Of a stretch of 7,485 nt of DNA, positions 6,275-7,485 are shown in pieces. Numbering within the stretch: the first letter of the stretch is position 1; every line of letters starts with the position of its first letter. This DNA comes from JAVVFH01 sp032250585 (GTDB taxonomy: Bacteria > Pseudomonadota > Gammaproteobacteria > Xanthomonadales > SZUA-36). The notes beneath the pieces are model-generated. The model ran no database searches, was not told the DNA's origin, and was given only the letters and a program-made list of their open reading frames with translations. Both the position numbers and the translations under genes were made by a program. The stretch is from NCBI GenBank assembly GCA_032250585.1, contig JAVVFH010000170.1, positions 1 to 7,485 on the forward strand, in the 5' to 3' direction.

Positions 6275-6676
6275 TCAGGCGGGACTGCCGCCGGGGGCGG
6301 CGGGTTTGCTGTCCGCTTTCTTCGTACCCGGGGCGCCGCCGCTTGTCGCCGACTTCGAACTCTCACTCTTTGCGCCTTCGCTCTTCGAACTCTCGCTCTT
6401 CGAAGCTTCGCTTTTCGAACTTTCGCCCTTCGCCGCCTCACCGTTGACGCCGCTCTTGGTCTTCTCGCCCGAATCGTGCAGGTTTTTCTGCCCGTCTTTC
6501 TTGAAATCGGTCTCGTACCAGCCGGCGCCTTTCAGGCGAAAGCCCGCCGCGGACACCAGTTTCAGAAGTGCCGCCTGGCCGCAGGCCGGGCAGTCCTTCA
6601 ACGGCTCGTCGCTCAGGCGCTGCAGCTTTTCCAGCTGATTCCCACAGGAACTGCATCGGTATTCGTAAATAGGCAT
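6275..6676 (-). CDS. FmdB-family zinc-ribbon protein with Ser/Lys/Glu repeat tail
   Basis: The N-terminal 60 residues are a standard FmdB/CxxC_CXXC zinc ribbon. It has MPIYEYRCSSCG with Cys8 and Cys11, then CPACG with Cys29 and Cys32, then the conserved GFRLKGAGWYETDF (45-58). The family is named after a putative regulator next to formamidase genes, and its molecular role is poorly defined. Many members sit directly upstream of aspS, as here. The unusual part is residues 61-133. After a hydrophilic linker come pentapeptide-like repeats GESSK, SEASK, SESSK, SEGAK and SESSK (84-108), then an Ala/Gly/Pro-rich end. The tail is charged and low-complexity, so probably disordered, and makes the protein 133 residues long. 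The ATG at 6676 has an AGGA Shine-Dalgarno at 6688-6685, and a perfect TATAAT lies just upstream. Family is certain; function is unknown. Confidence 0.93.
   Translation of the reverse strand: MPIYEYRCSSCGNQLEKLQRLSDEPLKDCPACGQAALLKLVSAAGFRLKGAGWYETDFKKDGQKNLHDSGEKTKSGVNGEAAKGESSKSEASKSESSKSEGAKSESSKSATSGGAPGTKKADSKPAAPGGSPA
6354..6443 (-). repeat. 15-bp tandem repeat inside the fmdB-like gene
   Basis: Six consecutive 15-bp units start at 6354, 6369, 6384, 6399, 6414 and 6429. Written on the + strand the best form is TTCGAACTCTCGCTC. Units 1 and 3 differ at one base, units 4 and 5 are diverged but clear, and units 2 and 6 are degenerate. TTCGAA recurs in units 1, 3, 4 and 5. The unit is a multiple of three, so gain or loss of copies would lengthen or shorten the Ser/Lys/Glu tail without a frameshift. 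Confidence 0.85.
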
Positions 6677-6684
6677 CTTGATCG

Positions 6685-6711
6685 TCCTGTCCGTAAAACC
6701 GGTGAATTATA
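6685..6711 (-). promoter_or_regulatory. Probable -10 element and ribosome-binding site for fmdB-aspS
   Basis: On the minus strand a perfect TATAAT lies at 6711-6706, about 30 nt before the fmdB ATG. That predicts transcription starting near 6699 and a leader of about 23 nt. No good -35 hexamer is seen at 16-18 bp spacing, so the promoter may rely on an activator or on the strong -10. AGGA at 6688-6685, 8 nt before the ATG, is the Shine-Dalgarno sequence. Confidence 0.5.
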
Positions 6712-6774
6712 AGTGATGCGACCGTAGATGGGGGCGTTTGAAGCGCTTTTCCAGCGCCGGCAAGCGGAGTGGTC

Positions 6775-6815
6775 TGATATGATTTACCCGCTGATCCACA
6801 AGCCCCTTCACGGAG
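6775..6815 (+). promoter_or_regulatory. Probable extended -10 promoter and ribosome-binding site for the lipoprotein gene
   Basis: TGATATGAT at 6775-6783 fits an extended -10 (TG-n-TATGAT, five of six matches to TATAAT). No -35 hexamer is recognisable at normal spacing, which is common for extended -10 promoters. Transcription would start near 6790, giving a leader of about 33 nt. GGAG at 6812-6815 lies 7 nt before the ATG at 6823 and supports that start. Confidence 0.45.
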
Positions 6816-6822
6816 TGTCGGT

Positions 6823-7485
6823 ATGAAAATTGAACGCCTGATCCTGGCCGCGGCCACCCTGTTACTGGCTGCCTGCGAACCCGCCGAAAGCCCGGCCCCA
6901 ACCCAGATTCCGCGGGACGCGCTGACCGAACCGCAAGTCGCAGAGCGCACACGGGCGGCCGCAGCGCCGGCGCGCCTGCACATTTACGACACCGTGCGGC
7001 TGGAAGCGGATCTGAGCGCACTCAGCGATCGTCAGAAGGAGATGATTCCGCTGCTGATCGACGCGTCCGAAATCATGGACGAACTGTTCTGGCTGCAGGC
7101 TTACGGTGAGCGCGAGCCGTTCCTTGCTTCCATCGAGAACCCCGCGCTGCGCCGCTTCGCGGAGATCAACTACGGCCCCTGGGACCGGCTGGCGGACGAC
7201 CGCCCCTTCGTTGCCGGCTACGGCCCGAAGCCGCTCGGCGCCCGCTTCTACCCGCAAGACATGAGCAAGACCGAATTCGAAGCCTGGGAGCAGCCCGGCA
7301 AGGACGGCCTGTACAGCCTGGTGCGCCGCAACGCCGACGGCGCGCTGACGCTGGTGCCCTACCGGCAAGCCTACGGCCCCCAACTCGAAAAGGCCGCCGG
7401 GCTGTTGCGCCAGGCGGCTGAACTGGCCGAGGATCCCGGCTTCTCGAATTACCTGCGACTGCGGGCCGACGCGCTGGAAAGCGAT
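6823..7485 (+). CDS. Putative lipoprotein, dipeptidyl-peptidase III (M49)-like / Zn-dependent hydrolase (partial, N-terminal part)
   Basis: The 221 visible codons begin with a lipoprotein signal: MKIERLILAAATLLLAAC with lipobox LAAC (15-18) and Cys18 as the lipidated residue. Glu at +2 gives no inner-membrane retention signal of the Asp type. A Pro/Ala-rich linker (19-50) leads to a folded domain with LSALSDRQKEMIPLLIDASE (64-83), FAEINYGPWDRL (112-123), AGYGPKPLGARFYPQDM (131-147), GLYSLVRR (162-169) and a helical ELAEDPGFSNYLRLRADAL segment (200-218). From memory these match the N-terminal half of bacterial lipoproteins annotated as M49-like dipeptidyl-peptidase III or Zn-dependent hydrolase, which remove dipeptides from peptide N-termini. 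The zinc-binding His/Glu motifs of M49 lie further on, outside the window, so catalytic competence cannot be judged. It is the only + strand gene, divergent from fmdB. An envelope peptide-scavenging role is an inference. Confidence 0.75.
   Translation, partial: MKIERLILAAATLLLAACEPAESPAPTQIPRDALTEPQVAERTRAAAAPARLHIYDTVRLEADLSALSDRQKEMIPLLIDASEIMDELFWLQAYGEREPFLASIENPALRRFAEINYGPWDRLADDRPFVAGYGPKPLGARFYPQDMSKTEFEAWEQPGKDGLYSLVRRNADGALTLVPYRQAYGPQLEKAAGLLRQAAELAEDPGFSNYLRLRADALESD

Noticed and set aside
6354..6443. CRISPR array or regulatory iterons at the 15-bp repeat
   Set aside because: There are no spacers, the units are contiguous, and they translate in frame into the Ser/Lys/Glu tail, so they are coding tandem repeats.
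4431..6638. A 735-codon open frame on the + strand opposite aspS and the fmdB-like gene
   Set aside because: It is antisense to two firmly identified genes, its composition mirrors high-GC codon bias, and it has no recognisable domain. Long antisense frames are expected at this GC content.
6438..6983. A 181-codon minus-strand frame spanning the intergenic region and the lipoprotein start
   Set aside because: It overlaps the real fmdB-like gene in another frame, crosses both promoters, and has no recognisable domain.
6862..7383. A 173-codon minus-strand frame opposite the lipoprotein gene
   Set aside because: It is antisense to a gene with a lipobox, a ribosome-binding site and conserved peptidase-like segments; no independent support.

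Overview
The window comes from a GC-rich proteobacterial chromosome, most likely a gammaproteobacterium. The reasons are the gene order fmdB-aspS ... yebC-ruvC-ruvA-ruvB, E. coli-like catalytic positions in RuvC and AspRS, and a family of short palindromic repeats built on GTCATTCCCGCGAAAGCGGG. No phylogenetic search was possible, so the placement is an inference. There are no tRNA, rRNA, CRISPR or IS genes. About 95% of the window is coding. One gene runs off each end: ruvB on the left, and an M49-type peptidase-like lipoprotein on the right.

Layout from right to left. Two divergent transcription units start in the 146-bp gap at 6677-6822. To the right on the + strand is a lipoprotein resembling the dipeptidyl-peptidase III (M49) family; its first 221 codons are visible. 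To the left on the - strand runs fmdB (zinc-ribbon protein with an unusual Ser/Lys/Glu repeat tail), aspS (aspartyl-tRNA synthetase), rarD (EamA-type transporter) and a small alpha/beta-hydrolase overlapping rarD by 4 bp. A 264-bp gap (2634-2897) follows. It carries two REP-like hairpins in opposite orientation, which together form a 107-bp element with 29-bp terminal inverted repeats. Beyond it, still on the - strand, lies the compact yebC-ruvC-ruvA-ruvB cluster. Its three ruv genes are joined by 4-bp stop/start overlaps (ATGA and GTGA).

Functionally this is mostly housekeeping. RuvABC moves and cuts Holliday junctions in recombinational repair, YebC is a ribosome-linked or regulatory protein, and AspRS charges tRNA-Asp. 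The rarD-hydrolase pair is the accessory part, sitting between aspS and yebC, which are often close neighbours in related genomes. I found no convincing new multi-gene system. The points most worth a second look are the REPIN-like element with a compensatory base-pair change, the 15-bp tandem repeat that extends FmdB, the rarD-hydrolase cassette beside the repeat, and the divergently transcribed lipoprotein.
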